A DNA stretch of 64,000 nucleotides. Origin: Defluviicoccus sp046348835 (GTDB lineage Bacteria > Pseudomonadota > Alphaproteobacteria > Rhodospirillales > Defluviicoccaceae). The stretch lies in the NCBI GenBank assembly GCA_046348835.1, contig JAXMDM010000005.1, positions 1 to 64,000 of the forward strand, read 5' to 3'. Positions 44,164 to 51,728 of this stretch are shown here, in pieces. The notes below the pieces were generated by a model, which did not search any database, was not told where the DNA came from, and saw only the letters and a program-made list of their open reading frames with translations. Position 1 is the stretch's first letter, and every line of letters starts with the position of its first letter. A program made the position numbers and the translations under genes.

Positions 44164-44865
44164 TCATCGCACCGCCGCCGGACGCGGCGGCTCGTTGGCG
44201 CGGGCATCGGCGATAACCGTCTCGCCGCCGATCATCCGCTGCCCGACGGCAACGAGGGGAACCATGCCGTCCGGGAGATAGACATCGACCCGGCTGCCGA
44301 AGCGGATCATGCCGATGCGCTGGCCGGCCTTGACATGGGCCCCCTCGGCGACCCAGCCGAGGATGCGGCGGGCGATCAGGCCGGCGATCTGGACGACAGC
44401 GACGGGCGGACCGTCTTCTCCGGCGATCAGCCAGGACTGGCGCTCGTTGGCGTCGCTCTTGGTGAGGAAGGCCGCATTGCTGAAGCTGCCGGGGGTGTGG
44501 ATGCGCCGAACCACCACCCCGTCGATCGGCGCGCGGTTGATGTGAACATCGAAGATGCTGAGAAAGATCGAGACGCGGACGAGCGGTTTGTCGGTCAGCG
44601 CCAGCTCCGCCGGCGGCACCACCGGTTGCACCGCGATGACCCGGCCGTCGCCCGGACTGATGATAAGCCCCTGGCGGATCGGCGTCTGCCGTTCCGGGTC
44701 GCGGAAGAAGAAGGCGGTGAACAGGGCGAGGAGGGCGACCAACACCGCCCAGCCCCAGCCCACGAACAACAGGACGAAGGCGAGCGCGGCGAGGGCGCCG
44801 ACGAACGGCCAGCCGGCCGGATGAACCGGAATCAGCACGGTGGCGGCGAGGGGATTGCGCGGCAT
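44164..44865 (-). CDS. psd: Phosphatidylserine decarboxylase proenzyme
   Basis: Psd decarboxylates phosphatidylserine to phosphatidylethanolamine. The 233-residue protein is the short (type II-like) form. It has two membrane segments near the N-terminus (PFVGALAALAFVLLFVGWGWAVLVALLALFTAFFF) and FRDPER. VSIFLSIFDVHINRAPIDG is the conserved centre. The self-cleavage site that makes the pyruvoyl group is G190-S191 in IRFGSRVDVYLP. It is encoded just upstream of pssA, which makes its substrate. Confidence 0.95.
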   Translation of the reverse strand: MPRNPLAATVLIPVHPAGWPFVGALAALAFVLLFVGWGWAVLVALLALFTAFFFRDPERQTPIRQGLIISPGDGRVIAVQPVVPPAELALTDKPLVRVSIFLSIFDVHINRAPIDGVVVRRIHTPGSFSNAAFLTKSDANERQSWLIAGEDGPPVAVVQIAGLIARRILGWVAEGAHVKAGQRIGMIRFGSRVDVYLPDGMVPLVAVGQRMIGGETVIADARANEPPRPAAVR

Positions 44866-44877
44866 GCGGAGCTCGCT

Positions 44878-45924
44878 TCAGTTGCCGGAGGCCGCCGGCG
44901 TCGGCGGCAGCACGAATGTCTGTCCCGGATAGATCAGATCGGGGTTGTCGATGTTGGCGCGATTGGCGTCGAAGATGATGGTGTAGGCGTACCCCTGACC
45001 GTAGGTGCGGCGGGCGATGCGCCACAGGTTCTGTCCGGGTTCGACGACGATGGTACCGCTGGGAGCCGCCGCTGTCGCCCCGGTGGTTTCGGGCGGGGCA
45101 AGCAGAAGACGACCGACGAAGCGGCGCGTGACCTTGCCGCCCGCATCCAGTTCTTCCGCTTCCAGCACGTGATTGCCGCTCAGTTTGACTTGTCCCTTGG
45201 TCAAGGACCAGGAGCCGGCGGCGTCGACGGTGGCCGAGCCCAGCGGCCGGCCGTCCAACGAAACCCGCACCTGCGCCCTCGGCGACGCATGTCCCGACAG
45301 GGCCAGCCGGCTGTCGGTGCCGTAATCGACGACGTCGATACCGAGGCCTGCCACCGGATTGCCACCGGCGCCGGGCTTTTGCAGGATCGTCGGGGCGCGG
45401 TCGCCCGTGCCCGGGACGAGAAGCGCCAACGGCCGACCCTCGGTGCCACCGCGGCCGGCGATGTCCTTATTGGTATCGGGGACGATGACCAGCACTTCAC
45501 CGTCGCCGGGGAGCGCCGTTGTTCCCGGGCGCTCCATGCTGAGGGTGAGGCGATGCGCGCCCGGCGGCAAGGGGGCCTCGGGCACGAACACCCATTCGCC
45601 GCGCTCGTCGGCCCGGCTGCTGCCCAACACCTCGCCGTTGCCGAGGATGACGACGGTCGACCCGGGGGCGGCGCGGCCGGCAATGACGGTGTCACCTTCG
45701 CGGCTGATCCGTGCCACATCGAAGGAAGGCCCGCGGGCGGCCGCCTCTTCGTTGGCCGGCGTCGTCGGTTGGGCGGTTGGACCCAAGGCGGGGGGGGGTG
45801 ACCCGGGTTCCTCGTACCATCGCACAAGCGCAAGAACCAAGCCGATGGCAACGGCGATCAACCCGATGACGGCGACGGCGGCCGGACGGGTGAACCGGCT
45901 GTGATCTGTCTGGGCGGTGCGCAT
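44878..45924 (-). CDS. LysM-domain membrane-anchored protein
   Basis: A 348-residue protein with an N-terminal membrane segment (AAVAVIGLIAVAIGLVLALV). Two Ig-like bacterial repeats follow: DTVIAGRAAPGSTVVILGNGEVLGSSRADERGEW and SRLALSGHASPRAQVRVSLDGRPLGSATVDAAGSW. The C-terminal LysM domain is VEPGQNLWRIARRTYGQGYAYTIIF...DLIYPGQTFVLP and would bind peptidoglycan. This layout is common in alphaproteobacterial envelope proteins of unknown exact role. It lies 12 bp upstream of psd and may share its transcript. Confidence 0.86.
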   Translation of the reverse strand: MRTAQTDHSRFTRPAAVAVIGLIAVAIGLVLALVRWYEEPGSPPPALGPTAQPTTPANEEAAARGPSFDVARISREGDTVIAGRAAPGSTVVILGNGEVLGSSRADERGEWVFVPEAPLPPGAHRLTLSMERPGTTALPGDGEVLVIVPDTNKDIAGRGGTEGRPLALLVPGTGDRAPTILQKPGAGGNPVAGLGIDVVDYGTDSRLALSGHASPRAQVRVSLDGRPLGSATVDAAGSWSLTKGQVKLSGNHVLEAEELDAGGKVTRRFVGRLLLAPPETTGATAAAPSGTIVVEPGQNLWRIARRTYGQGYAYTIIFDANRANIDNPDLIYPGQTFVLPPTPAASGN

Positions 45925-45987
45925 GGTGCGTGGTGAGCCTAGTCTTCCGCGCCGGCGGGTGCAACGGCCGTCGCCGGCGCTTGTTTC

Positions 45988-46698
45988 TTAACGGAGCAGG
46001 CGGGGGTCGCCGAGACAGGCGAGGAGAGGCCGGATGTCGTCGACGCGGGCGGCGATGCGGCCGGCGCGGCGATTGACCGCGGCGCTCGGCCGCGATGGCG
46101 AGCGACCCAGCGGGTCGGGGAGGACGGCGGCGATCAGCGCCGCCTCACGACTATTCAGGGCCGCCGCCGGCTTGCCGAAGAAACGTCGGGCGGCCGCCTC
46201 GGCCCCATAAATGCCCGGGCCCATCTCGATGACATTGAGGTAGACCTCGATGATCCGTCGCTTGGACCAGACGAGTTCGATCTGAGGGGTGAAAACCGCC
46301 TCCAGCCCTTTGCGCACGAGGTCGCGACCGGGCCACAGAAGAATGTTCTTCGCCGTCTGCTGGGTGATCGTCGACGCCCCGCGCGGTCGCTCGCCGGCCA
46401 GCCAATCGTCCACCTCGTCGGCGATGGCGTCGACATCGAAACCGAAATGGCTGCAGAAATGGTTGTCCTCGGCGGCGACCACCGCGGCGAGCAGCGAAGG
46501 CGAAATCGCCCGCAGCGGGACCCAGCGATAGTCCAGCCCGGCCCCGTCGGCCCAGCGCAAAACCATCAGCGGGGTGACCGGTGGCGGCACCACCGCATAC
46601 AGAAGGATAATGAGCGAAGGGGCGGCCGCAAGTAGAACAGCCACAACCATAAGGCGGCGTCGAAACCGACCGGAACCGCGGCGCCTGGGTCGGGTCAT
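45988..46698 (-). CDS. mtgA: Monofunctional peptidoglycan glycosyltransferase
   Basis: MtgA polymerises lipid II into glycan strands without a transpeptidase domain. The 236-residue protein has an N-terminal membrane anchor (LMVVAVLLAAAPSLIILLYAVV) and the GT51 motifs: AAEDNHFCSHFGFDVDAI with the catalytic glutamate, RGASTITQQTAKNILLWPGR, RRIIEVYLNVIEMGPGIYGAEAAARRFFGKPA and SREAALIAAVLPDP. The ATG chosen starts MTRPRRRGSG; an earlier ATG at 46800 would add 34 residues. Confidence 0.94.
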   Translation of the reverse strand: MTRPRRRGSGRFRRRLMVVAVLLAAAPSLIILLYAVVPPPVTPLMVLRWADGAGLDYRWVPLRAISPSLLAAVVAAEDNHFCSHFGFDVDAIADEVDDWLAGERPRGASTITQQTAKNILLWPGRDLVRKGLEAVFTPQIELVWSKRRIIEVYLNVIEMGPGIYGAEAAARRFFGKPAAALNSREAALIAAVLPDPLGRSPSRPSAAVNRRAGRIAARVDDIRPLLACLGDPRLLR

Positions 46699-47060
46699 CG
46701 CACCGCTACGCCCCAAGATCGGCCCCCGCCGACCGCCGGCAATTCCCACAACCAGGCACGACCACCGACGTGAAAACTGCAACCAAGGCACAGTAATCAC
46801 GCCGAGAACTGGCCGAACGGCGACAAAGGATTGGCAAAAACCTCGTCACTGTCTCATACTTCCATTGCGAACGCAGTGGCGTTTCGACAGGGGCAGGGAA
46901 AGTGCATAAAAAACAACATGTTGGCGAGTATCTTCGATCGTACCTGAAGCGCTAGCCGTCGATGGTGTCACGGAGGTGCCAGCGAATCGCATATGCAGGG
47001 GAGCCTTAATCGGCACGGCGGTCGTTTGAACTGTAGCGGAGAAACAACTGGGCAGGTTCC
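46699..47060. other. Gene-free region upstream of mtgA
   Basis: No gene is supported. A plus-strand pair TTGGCA (46831-46836) and CATACT (46855-46860) 18 bp apart could be a weak promoter for the small membrane protein downstream. Confidence 0.35.
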
Positions 47061-47291
47061 ATGGGCCCTTCAAACGAATACTGTTCGGCTGAACCGGACA
47101 AGACGTCCAGGGAACGAGCGATATATCGCGTACGAGCGTCCAAGCCCGCATCGTCGGCTACCGGTAACCGCGGCGCGGGAGAAAAGAGAGATACGGGAGC
47201 GGATCTGCAATATCTGGGCATCGCCCTGTGTGCGGCATCCTCGGTGATGATGGGTTCGGCAGCGACAATCGCTTTTCTCTATCTGTTCTGA
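47061..47291 (+). CDS. Possible small tail-anchored membrane protein
   Basis: A 76-residue open frame encodes a polar N-terminal half (EYCSAEPDKTSRERAIYRVRASK) and a C-terminal hydrophobic segment, LGIALCAASSVMMGSAA then TIAFLYLF, running to the last residue. A GGCAGG lies six bases before the ATG. I do not recognise a family and coding is uncertain; base composition at third positions is only weakly biased. If real, it would be a tail-anchored inner-membrane protein. Confidence 0.35.
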   Translation: MGPSNEYCSAEPDKTSRERAIYRVRASKPASSATGNRGAGEKRDTGADLQYLGIALCAASSVMMGSAATIAFLYLF

Positions 47292-47375
47292 GAGGATCTT
47301 GCGGCCCCCGGAGGCGGTGGCCGTTGTGGCGAGAGGGAAAGGGCGGCCGTGGTTCGGGGTGTTAGGGACTGATCC

Positions 47376-48155
47376 TCACCGTCCCTCGAACCGCGGCCGC
47401 CGCTTCCCACGCCAAGCCTCGAGACCCTCCTGGTAGTCGTGGCTGTCATAGACAGTGCGCCGCAACCCCTGCATGCGCTCGAACATGGCCGGGGTCATGG
47501 CATGCGCCGAGGCGAGCAGACGCAGTTCTTCCTTCATCGCCCCGATGCTGAGCGGCGCGTTGCCGCTGATGGTGGTCGCTAATTCATAGACGAAGGGCTC
47601 GATCTCGTCCTTCTCGCGCACGTGGTTGACCACGCCCAGCGCATACGCCCGCTCCGCCGAGATGGGCTTTGCGGTGAAGAGCATCTCTTTGGCCATGCCG
47701 AGGGGGATGGTGTTCATCAGCGTCAGCAGGCCGCTGAGGTTGTAGGGAATGCCGAGCTTGGCGGGCGTGATCGCGAACGTCGCGTCGGGGGTGGCGACGA
47801 GAATGTCGCAGGCCATCGCCACCTCGCAGGCGCCGCCCCACACGCCGCCCTCGATCAGGCCGATCACCGGCGCAGGAAACTCCTGGATGGCGCGGACCAG
47901 CACCCGCAATGCGTCACCCCAGCCGAGCGGATCGCGGCCGGCGTTGGGGAGTTCTTCGATGTCGTGGCCGGCCGACCAGACCCTGCTCCCCGCCGGCGCC
48001 CGCAACACCGCAGCCCGTACCCCGGCAACCCGGAAGCCGTCCAACGCCGCCCGGATCTCACTGATCAGCTGGGCCGATAGGGCGTTCCGCTTGGCCTGGT
48101 TGTCCATGACGATGGTGCCGATGTCGTTCTCCGTCCGGCCTATAACCAGTTGCAT
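47376..48155 (-). CDS. scpB: Methylmalonyl-CoA decarboxylase (enoyl-CoA hydratase fold)
   Basis: The 259-residue crotonase-fold protein matches YgfG/ScpB, which decarboxylates methylmalonyl-CoA to propionyl-CoA. Diagnostic stretches are SRVWSAGHDIEELP, EGGVWGGACEVAMACDILVATPDATFAITPAKLGIPYNLSG, and the C-terminal MQGLRRTVYDSHDYQEGLEAWRGKRRPRF. No mutase or CoA-transferase gene is alongside, unlike the E. coli sbm operon. It reads away from the flagellar genes. Confidence 0.88.
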   Translation of the reverse strand: MQLVIGRTENDIGTIVMDNQAKRNALSAQLISEIRAALDGFRVAGVRAAVLRAPAGSRVWSAGHDIEELPNAGRDPLGWGDALRVLVRAIQEFPAPVIGLIEGGVWGGACEVAMACDILVATPDATFAITPAKLGIPYNLSGLLTLMNTIPLGMAKEMLFTAKPISAERAYALGVVNHVREKDEIEPFVYELATTISGNAPLSIGAMKEELRLLASAHAMTPAMFERMQGLRRTVYDSHDYQEGLEAWRGKRRPRFEGR

Positions 48156-48355
48156 GCGTTTCTCCCTTCGTCCTGCCAGCGCGGTTGGACGCGGACCCTA
48201 ACGGATCGGCGGCGGCCACCGCTAGGTATTGTCGCAAAGGGCCTGCCCGAGACGCGTCTCGCACCCCCCCACCTGCCGCCGTTCAGGAATGCTTAATCGA
48301 GGGCGGCGCAGACTGAGTGCGGGGCCAATGGTGACGAAGGCTATGGTCGCGGCAG

Positions 48356-48766
48356 ATGGCCAACATGTTCGACGCTCCACTCTTCGATCGCATGAAGACG
48401 CGCCTCGGCTGGCTGGAGCAGCGGCAGGCGGTGCTGGCCGAGACCATCGCCAATGCCGACACCCCCGATTATCGGCCCTACGACCTGGAGCCGCCGAGCT
48501 TCGCCGAGACCCTCGAAAGCGGGACCCCGCGTCTGCAGCCAACCGTCAGCGATCCCGGTCATCTTGGCGCCAAAGACGAGACGTCGGGGGCGGCGAAGAA
48601 GTCGGCGGCGACGCGGACCTACGAGGTGGCGCCGGCCGGCAACGCCGTCGTCCTTGAGGAACAGATGGCGAAGGTCAGCGAAACGCAGCTTGCCCACAAC
48701 CTGACCACCCAGCTCTACCGCAAATACCTGAACCTGGTCCGCATCGCCGCGACGGCGAAGAACTGA
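48356..48766 (+). CDS. flgB: Flagellar basal-body rod protein FlgB
   Basis: FlgB forms the proximal rod of the flagellar basal body. The 136-residue protein has the N-terminal family helix (FDRMKTRLGWLEQRQAVLAETIANADTPDYRP) and a C-terminal helix (AKVSETQLAHNLTTQLYRKYLNLVRIA). These pair in a coiled coil. The start is at ATGGCC within GGCAGATGG; no strong ribosome site is visible. It is the first gene of the flgB-flgC-fliE-fliQ-fliR-flhB-cckA unit. Confidence 0.94.
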   Translation: MANMFDAPLFDRMKTRLGWLEQRQAVLAETIANADTPDYRPYDLEPPSFAETLESGTPRLQPTVSDPGHLGAKDETSGAAKKSAATRTYEVAPAGNAVVLEEQMAKVSETQLAHNLTTQLYRKYLNLVRIAATAKN

Positions 48767-48809
48767 GGGCAGAGGCCGAAGAGCAGGGCGAAGGAGAAGT
48801 GAACCGGCC

Positions 48810-49220
48810 ATGGACGAATTGACCAAATCGTTGCGCGTCTCCGCCGCCGGCATGCGGGCCCAGGGAACCCGCCTGCGCATCATCACCGAGAACATCGCCA
48901 ACGCGGATTCGACCGCGGCGTCGCCGGGCGGAGAGCCCTACCGGCGGAAGACGATCAGTTTCAATAACGTCCTCGATCGCAGCCTGGGGGCGGATACCGT
49001 CCGCGTCGACAAGGTGAGCCAGGATCCCTCGCCGTTCGTGCGCAAGTACGATCCCGGCAACCCGGCCGCCGACGCCAGCGGCTACGTCCAGACCGCCAAC
49101 GTCAATCCGCTGATCGAGATGGCGGACATGCGCGAGGCGCAGCGCAGCTACGAGGCCAACCTCAGCAGCATCAAGTCGGCCAAGGCGATGCTGCAGCAGA
49201 CCATCGACGTCCTGCGCTGA
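48810..49220 (+). CDS. flgC: Flagellar basal-body rod protein FlgC
   Basis: FlgC is the second proximal rod subunit. The 136-residue protein has the rod signature LRVSAAGMRAQGTRLRIITENIANADS near the N-terminus, the YRRKTISFNN strand, and the C-terminal YVQTANVNPLIEMADMREAQRSYEANLSSIKSAKAMLQQTI. AAGGAGAAG lies before the ATG. FlgB lies 43 bp upstream. Confidence 0.95.
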   Translation: MDELTKSLRVSAAGMRAQGTRLRIITENIANADSTAASPGGEPYRRKTISFNNVLDRSLGADTVRVDKVSQDPSPFVRKYDPGNPAADASGYVQTANVNPLIEMADMREAQRSYEANLSSIKSAKAMLQQTIDVLR

Positions 49221-49232
49221 GGCGTGAGGGTC

Positions 49233-49550
49233 ATGGTTCGCGCCATCGACGGCTTCGCCCAGGCCGCCAGCGCCTATGGCCGTGCCGCCCGTGGGCTCGA
49301 CGGTGCGGACGCCGGCACCGGGCCGTCGAAGACCAATGACTTTGCCGACATGGTTCGGCATGCCGTCGACGAGGTGGTCGACGGGCAGAAGGCGGCGGAG
49401 CGGCAGGCCTCACAAGCGGTGGCGGGCAAGGGCGATCTGAGCGGCGTGGTCGCCGCGGTGGCCGAGGCGGAGGTGACGCTGCAGGCCGTGGTTGCGGTGC
49501 GCGACCGGGTGATCGAGGCCTACAAGGACATCATGCGGATGCCGATCTGA
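49233..49550 (+). CDS. fliE: Flagellar hook-basal body protein FliE
   Basis: FliE links the MS ring to the rod. The 105-residue helical protein shows the family C-terminus GDLSGVVAAVAEAEVTLQAVVAVRDRVIEAYKDIMRMPI. A GTG nine bases upstream is the other possible start. It lies 12 bp after flgC, so the genes are almost certainly one transcript. Confidence 0.93.
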   Translation: MVRAIDGFAQAASAYGRAARGLDGADAGTGPSKTNDFADMVRHAVDEVVDGQKAAERQASQAVAGKGDLSGVVAAVAEAEVTLQAVVAVRDRVIEAYKDIMRMPI

Positions 49551-49580
49551 CGGCACCGGCAACGGAACAGGCAGGCGATC

Positions 49581-49847
49581 ATGAACGAGGCGACGGTCCT
49601 GGAAATCGCCCGCGGCGCGGTTCAGGTGACCCTGCTCACCAGCGGGCCGCTGCTCCTCGTCGGTACCGCCGTCGGCCTCGTCGTGGCGCTGATTCAGGCC
49701 CTGACCACGGTGCAGGAACAGACCTTGTCGTTCGCGCCGAAAATCGTCGCCGTCTTCCTCGCCATGCTCCTTCTCCTCCCGTTCATGCTGTCGACGCTGA
49801 TCGACTTCACCCGGCTCCTCTTTCAGTCGATCGCCACGGGCGGTTAG
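49581..49847 (+). CDS. fliQ: Flagellar export protein FliQ
   Basis: FliQ is an 88-residue inner-membrane part of the flagellar type III export gate. It has two membrane helices, VTLLTSGPLLLVGTAVGLVVALIQALT and IVAVFLAMLLLLPFMLSTLI, with TVQEQTLSFAPKI between them, all characteristic. It lies 30 bp after fliE and 12 bp before fliR. fliP is not adjacent. Confidence 0.96.
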   Translation: MNEATVLEIARGAVQVTLLTSGPLLLVGTAVGLVVALIQALTTVQEQTLSFAPKIVAVFLAMLLLLPFMLSTLIDFTRLLFQSIATGG

Positions 49848-49859
49848 GATCTTCACCCG

Positions 49860-50621
49860 ATGCTGATGAACCTGGCGATCGGCGAGGCGACGGCGACGTT
49901 CATCGTCTTCGTCCGCGTCGGGACCGTCCTCTCCTTCCTCCCCGGGTTCTCCGCCAGTTACGTCAGCGTGCGCATTCGCCTGATGATGGCGCTCGGGCTC
50001 AGCGTGCTGCTGACGCCGCTCTTGTCGTCGCGGCTGCCGCCGCTGCCGGGTGACATTTCCGGTCTTGCCGGGCTGATCTTGGGCGAGGTGCTGATTGGTA
50101 TCTTCGTCGGGATGATCCCCCGCATCGCCATCGCCGCCCTGCAAACGGCGGGCACCTTCATCTCCTTCTTCGCCTCGCTCGCCAGCGCCGTCGTTCAGGA
50201 TCCCGTCGCCGATCAGCAGAGCGCCACGCTTGCCGGGTTTCTGAGCCTCTTTGGACTGGTGCTGCTGTTTGTCGCCGACCTCCATCACCTGATGCTGTCG
50301 GGGCTCGTCGCCAGCTACGAGGCTTTTCCCTGCGGGGCCGGGCTCCCCATCGGCGACGCCGCCGATGCGGTGACGCGGGCGGTCGCCGCTAGCTTCGCCA
50401 TCGGCCTGCAGCTTTCTGTTCCCGCATTGATTGCTTGCATCCTATCAAACGTCGCTTTAGGGTTGCTTGGACGGTTGATGCCACAACTAAACGTCTTTTT
50501 CTTCGGGATGCCGATTCAAATATCCCTCCAGTTCGTCCTGCTCATGATGATTTTCTCCGGTATGGCGATCGTGTTCCTCAACTTTTTCACCGAAACGCTT
50601 AGCCTCTTCGCGCCGCGGTAG
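49860..50621 (+). CDS. fliR: Flagellar export protein FliR
   Basis: FliR is the third membrane component of the export gate. The 253-residue protein has six or so membrane segments. Conserved parts are VRVGTVLSFLPGFSASYVSVRIRLMMALGLSVLLTPLL, LGEVLIGIFVGMIPRIAIAALQTAGTFISF and GRLMPQLNVFFFGMPIQISLQFVLLM. The central stretch around 50400-50520 is somewhat less GC-rich than its surroundings. Starts at 49860 and 49866 are equivalent. Confidence 0.96.
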   Translation: MLMNLAIGEATATFIVFVRVGTVLSFLPGFSASYVSVRIRLMMALGLSVLLTPLLSSRLPPLPGDISGLAGLILGEVLIGIFVGMIPRIAIAALQTAGTFISFFASLASAVVQDPVADQQSATLAGFLSLFGLVLLFVADLHHLMLSGLVASYEAFPCGAGLPIGDAADAVTRAVAASFAIGLQLSVPALIACILSNVALGLLGRLMPQLNVFFFGMPIQISLQFVLLMMIFSGMAIVFLNFFTETLSLFAPR

Positions 50622-50630
50622 GCGAGGTCC

Positions 50631-51728
50631 ATGGCCGAGCAGGACAACAGTTCGCGCACCGAACAACCGACCGAGCGCCGGCTGGAAGACTCCCGCAAGC
50701 GGGGCCAGGTGGCCGTCTCTCAGGACGTCAAGGTTTGGGCGTCGTTGGTGGTGAGTGCGCTATTGGTGGGTACGTGGCTGCCGGATGCGGCCCGCGACCT
50801 GCTTCGTCTGCTTACCCCCTTTCTCGCCCGGCCGGAGGCGATGGCGGTCGGCGCGGCGGAGGGGGTCGAGGGGTTGGGCGGCCTGTTACGGGGCGTCGGC
50901 CTGGTGCTGGCGCCGCTGCTGGCGGCCGTCGCCGCCGTTGCCGCCGCCTCCTGCCTGGTCCAGGTCGGACTCATCTGGGCGCCGGCGAAGATCAAGCCGG
51001 AGTGGAGCAAGATATCGCCATTGAAGGGCTTCTCGCGGCTGTTTTCGGCCCGCGCCCTGTTCGAGTTCGGCAAGGGGCTGGTCAAGGTGGTGGTGGTCGG
51101 TGCTGTTATCGCCGGCGTCGGCTGGCCGGTGCTCAAGGCGCTCGGACAGGCGACCGCCATTCCGCTGGCCGAGACGCTCGCCATCATCAACGGGACAGCG
51201 ACCAAAATGCTGGGCGCCGCGGCGGCGGTGATGACGGTGGTCGCCATCGCCGACGTCGTTTACCAACGGCTGGCGCACCTGAAGCAGCTGCGGATGACCC
51301 GCACCGAGGTGCGCGACGAGGCGAAGCAGACCGAAGGCGATCCCCACATCAAGGCGCAGCTGAAGCGGCTGCGGATGGAGCGGTCGCGCAAGCGGATGAT
51401 GGCGGCGGTGCCGGAAGCGACGGTGGTCATCGCCAATCCGACCCATTTCGCCGTGGCGCTGCGCTATCAGATGGAGACGATGCCGGCGCCGAAGGTGGTG
51501 GCGAAAGGCGTCGACTTCCTCGCTCAGCGCATCCGTGAGATTGCGGCGGCGCACGCGGTTCCGGTGATCGAGAACCCTCCGCTCGCCCGCGCCCTGCATG
51601 CCGCGGTCGACGTCGACGAGGAAATTCCCCCCGAACACTATCAGGCGGTGGCGCAGGTGATCGGTTACGTGATGCAGCTTGACCGCGACAAGACCGCCCG
51701 GGCGCCGGCGGCGGCGCACCATGGCTAG
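50631..51728 (+). CDS. flhB: Flagellar export switch protein FlhB
   Basis: FlhB controls the switch of export from hook to filament substrates. The 365-residue protein has four membrane segments and the cytoplasmic domain with the autocleavage motif NPTH at 269-272. The conserved N-terminal EQDNSSRTEQPTERRLEDSRKRGQVAVSQDV and VKQLRMTRTEVRDEAKQTEGDPHIK-like linker are present. Its last 8 bp overlap the start of the CckA-type kinase. Confidence 0.97.
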   Translation: MAEQDNSSRTEQPTERRLEDSRKRGQVAVSQDVKVWASLVVSALLVGTWLPDAARDLLRLLTPFLARPEAMAVGAAEGVEGLGGLLRGVGLVLAPLLAAVAAVAAASCLVQVGLIWAPAKIKPEWSKISPLKGFSRLFSARALFEFGKGLVKVVVVGAVIAGVGWPVLKALGQATAIPLAETLAIINGTATKMLGAAAAVMTVVAIADVVYQRLAHLKQLRMTRTEVRDEAKQTEGDPHIKAQLKRLRMERSRKRMMAAVPEATVVIANPTHFAVALRYQMETMPAPKVVAKGVDFLAQRIREIAAAHAVPVIENPPLARALHAAVDVDEEIPPEHYQAVAQVIGYVMQLDRDKTARAPAAAHHG

